Source: Agelas oroides
Taxonomy: Eukaryota > Porifera > Demospongiae > Agelasida > Agelasidae
Assembly (NCBI GenBank): GCA_949130485.1
Contig: OX422190.1
Span: forward strand, 8,563,547 to 8,627,546
Direction of reading: 5' to 3'
DNA: 64,000 bases
Translations under genes and position numbers: made by a program
The notes under the pieces: model-generated
The model's database searches: none
The model's input: only the letters and a program-made list of their open reading frames with translations
What the model was told of the DNA's origin: nothing
In this document: one piece after another, positions 61,032 to 64,000 of the stretch
Numbering within the stretch: position 1 is the stretch's first letter
Layout of the letters: each line of letters opens with the position of its first letter

Positions 61032-61447
61032 ATGCATATGTTGCCATCATCACCCAGACGAAAGGTTGATTTGTGATTTTGTCCCAACAGTCATTCATTA
61101 GTGCAAACCCTAGCCTTGTTCCCATCCTCTCTCACACTCCAGCTTCATACCGCAAGCGATGAAAGGTGGAGTGTGAGACTAGCAAACTACACTCAAGGAT
61201 TAGTTTTGAGTAAGTGAACAGCAAGCACATTACTTGATTACCACCAAAAAAGAAACGTTTTGTAATTTTGTCAGGCCTCCGAACATGCATTCAACCCATC
61301 CAAGTGGTACTCCTCCATTGCATAACTAGGAGTTGGCATTCATTGCCATGGCGACAGGCTATTGTGACATGCATGACTTGCAATTTACTGCATAACAATT
61401 GATTGAGGTGGAATACAGCTCTGTTGTGTCAGTGTGTCTAGCCAGAT

Positions 61448-61515
61448 ATGGAGCACATGAGCCCAAGAAGTAGTGTTGTGTACGCTGGTGGCCATCCTAC
61501 AGGAATGTTGAAGCT
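61448..61515 (+). CDS. Weak candidate first exon (22 codons)
   Basis: ATG at 61448 opens MEHMSPRSSVVYAGG and runs to a GTAAGT donor after 61515. There is no homology I recognise and no second exon was found, so it may be chance. It would be plus strand, divergent from PI3K and upstream of the kinesin exon. Confidence 0.15.
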
Positions 61516-63705
61516 GTAAGTCAGATGATTCGAGCAGTTTCTGTTTCTGTGCTATACTTTTGCAGTGTTTACAGTGTACACTAAGGAAAAAGATTGCATA
61601 CTTTGTATGGATTAGTAATGCCGATAATATTTCATGAAAATCTTAACAAACTGCATAAAATTTTTTTTGTGGTTTTCATTTTCGTAACTTGTGATAGCAC
61701 GGTGTGTGTGCTGTGTACAAACGTGCATAGTACACATAATTTTGTGAGTGCGTACCAACTCACAAAACACTAAATACACACAACATATATAATATTGCTG
61801 CTTGCTGCTTTGTAAAATTTGAGGGCAGGACAGGGCTAAGCATGTTCACGAAGGCAAATAATTAAATTAGTCTAAATTAATTTTCTCACCCGCAAAACAT
61901 TATGTAAGAGGTAATTTACACCATACCATGTTATTGTGCATAGGTTGATGGCACGTGGCCCTATCATGTTATTGGAAACCATATGATAGTACAATGTGTA
62001 CTTGTGTGTAATAATTGTGTTGATAGTTATGCCATCATAATAGATGATTTTGCATGTGATGTCATACCTATATGGAAGTTCAATGTACTTGTGTGTAGGG
62101 GTGGGCGTTATTGGTTCAATATGCTTGTATACAGGGGTGGGTGTTGTTGGTGGTTGAATAAACTTGTATATAGAAGTGGGCGTTATTGGTTTTTAACGTA
62201 CTTGTGTGTTAGCCTCATTAATTCCCAGTATATAGTGTAGATGTGTGTTTCCCAAGCCTTCTCCGCACTCAGTTTATATGGATGCAGTAATATTGCAAGA
62301 GTCAGAACCTAGAGGGAGGGCCTGGGAACGAGGCTAGTGTGTATGGTGGTACTACTGGTGTGTTTGCTGCTGCTAAACGTTGTCATAGCAACAGAAAAGC
62401 ACCAACATAATTCAGGCAGGATTGTTGATAACCACAATTATGATTAGTGTATCTATAATCTAATTTTGTTATTCATCCCACTTCCTACAGTTGTAAACAA
62501 ACTGTGTAAGTGGGTGGGTACGTGTGGAGCTAGTATAAACAGTCTTTTCTTATATTTTATTTCACTGGTCTCATTCCCAGACCCTCAGTTGGTACACATG
62601 AGAAATGCATTATAATTATGGCGCGAAATCCAGGGTGTATGCAAGGAGTGATGGATGATTAAAGGTGAAATTTGTTCAACTGGTTCTGCCGTGTGCACAA
62701 TTATGGTGTGTGCCGAATGTTTTTGTTCCTTTTGGTGTACGTGGAGTTTAGAGAATTTTAAACAGTTTACTGTGTGACTTGTAAAGAATGTTAGAGAATG
62801 GAGGAGGCTTGTGTCTGTGAAGAGGCAGTCTTGTCTTTCATGTTAGTATCAAGCGTCTAACGTCTGTCGCCTACATATCTGTGACGTGTTGCGACATCTG
62901 TTGCATGTGTGTCATGTCAGCAAACAAGGGCGTCATGACGAAATCAGCCTCTTCCATTTATGGTATGTACGTATGACTATCCAAACATTGTTTTGCGCCT
63001 TCAAAGTCTAAATATTTTGTTCAACAAACTATACATACGTTAAGATAATTTTAACCCCTTAATTAAGGCAATACATTAGGAGGTTAAAGTTATATTAGTG
63101 TTGCAGACTAAACTATATATTAAGGAATATTAAGGGGTTAAAATCTTATCAGTATTGTTCAACACAGTTGAAATTTCTCCTGTAAAGAAGCCCGCTCCAA
63201 ACATGTATGATTATCAAGATGATTAATTCTGTGGTGTTCGAGATGATTCCTCGTTACGGAACTACGCCACTCGTGAAGTAATTTGTACATGGAGTGAATC
63301 ATACATGAGTTTATATAAGTGGTCCATTTATTTATCTATGTTTTCAACAGAGCTAAAACTATAAATTGAGCGTTAAAGCAGTCTTCAACGAAGCTAAAAT
63401 CCCAGAGGAGAATTGGGAGAAAGCAAAGAAACCATTTTAGTGTGAGGCAATATGCTATCTAGGTACGTAATTAATTGTTTGGTATCCGCGACTTGTGTGG
63501 TAGTTTGTACGTGAATGTGTGTGTGTGTAAGTGGTTCGTTCGTCTTTCGCTGAAGGTTGGGAGGAGGGGATGCAATTACTTCCCAAAATGAATTTCTAGT
63601 TGTTAACCCCAACTCAAGTAGATAGAAAATGTTTACATTTGTATTGAGTGACCTTTTAATGGTATTAGTTCCTTCCCTTACTCAAGTACATTGTCTTTCC
63701 CCACA
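61516..63705. other. Gene-poor sequence upstream of the kinesin exon
   Basis: It contains short GTGGGCGTTATTGGTT repeats (62101-62200, three copies) and a TAGCCTCATTAATTCCCAG to GGGAACGAGGCTAG pair (62210-62336) that is a decayed family member. AGGGGTTAAA/TTTAACCCCTT-type repeats occur at 63050-63145. No gene was recognised. It probably holds the kinesin promoter and 5' untranslated exon(s). Confidence 0.4.
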
Positions 63706-63742
63706 GGAAGGGCATGAGTGATTGTTGGAGGTAGCAGAAGAA

Positions 63743-63789
63743 ATGTCGACACCTTCAGATACCGAGACCTCCGTTAAGGTTGCTGTGAG
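63743..63789 (+). CDS. Probable first coding exon of a kinesin (kinesin-4/KIF21- or KIF27-like), continues beyond window
   Basis: ATG at 63743 encodes MSTPSDTETSVKVAVR, ending at a GTATGT donor in phase 2 (AG|). VKVAVR is the first beta strand of kinesin motor domains, normally followed by (I/V)RP. The short acidic/serine leader resembles kinesin-4 members. An acceptor (CCCACAG at 63700-63706) lies 36 bp upstream, implying a spliced 5' untranslated region. Only 16 residues are visible, so the subfamily is uncertain. Confidence 0.5.
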
Positions 63790-64000
63790 GTATGTACATA
63801 TCAATGAGACATTCATTACTCTACTCCATACTGATACACCTACCATCCTGTATTGAACTGTCAGTGATGATGTCAGCAGAGCATTAGTTTATCGAGCTAG
63901 ACCACCTTCAGTGTTGACATGCAGTCGGGTGGCTGTAATTGGGTTAGTAGGATCACAAACATACATGTACGTAGAGTTGTCTTCAGTTTGTTGAGTGTGT

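Noticed and set aside
62914..62962. Short ATG frame MSANKGVMTKSASSIY before a GTATGT
   Set aside because: Joining it to the 63707 acceptor meets a stop within four codons; no homology, so at most a uORF in a 5' untranslated exon.

Overview
The window looks like nuclear DNA of an early-branching invertebrate animal, most likely a sponge. Two conserved animal genes, talin and a class I PI3-kinase catalytic subunit, are split by GT-AG introns. The introns are full of foldback elements, minisatellites and microsatellites. The sponge assignment is an inference: it rests on recalling that the small secreted family at 44-53 kb and the signal-peptide/multi-pass protein at 22-26 kb resemble lineage-specific families of sponges and cnidarians. 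No database search was possible.

Layout. (1) 1-17714, plus strand: the 3' part of a talin gene, 29 exons with consistent reading phases, about 1,643 codons from the middle of the rod to the C-terminal actin-binding/dimerisation end. The upstream exons (FERM head, first rod bundles) lie outside the window. An extra phase-compatible hybrid exon (8306-8413) and a duplicated splice donor (8869) could lengthen the rod. (2) 17715-22190: intergenic, with a 27-copy 56-bp satellite, a small foldback element with target duplication, and an orphan open frame. (3) 22191-25615, plus: a two-exon gene for an unrecognised protein with a signal peptide, an ectodomain, about seven hydrophobic segments and a decapeptide-repeat loop. 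(4) 26041-58357, minus: a complete class I PI3K p110 gene (beta/delta-like), 22 exons, 1,072 codons from the longest start, with adaptor-binding, Ras-binding, C2, helical and kinase domains. (5) Inside its 12.6-kb intron 5 (41364-53984), on the same strand, sit a 52-bp satellite and a tandem cluster of four intact intronless genes plus one remnant for a roughly 290-residue cysteine-rich secreted protein. (6) 58358-63742: mostly repeats. (7) 63743-63789, plus: probable first coding exon of a kinesin, running off the window.

Talin and PI3K both act at adhesion sites in animals generally, talin linking integrins to actin and p110 making PIP3, but nothing here shows they are co-regulated. The most distinctive observations are the talin exon duplications, a 48-bp satellite that contains the PI3K exon 16 donor, the mosaic secreted-gene cluster nested in a PI3K intron, and a foldback transposon family (ends TAGCCTCGTTCCCA) with 9-bp target duplications.
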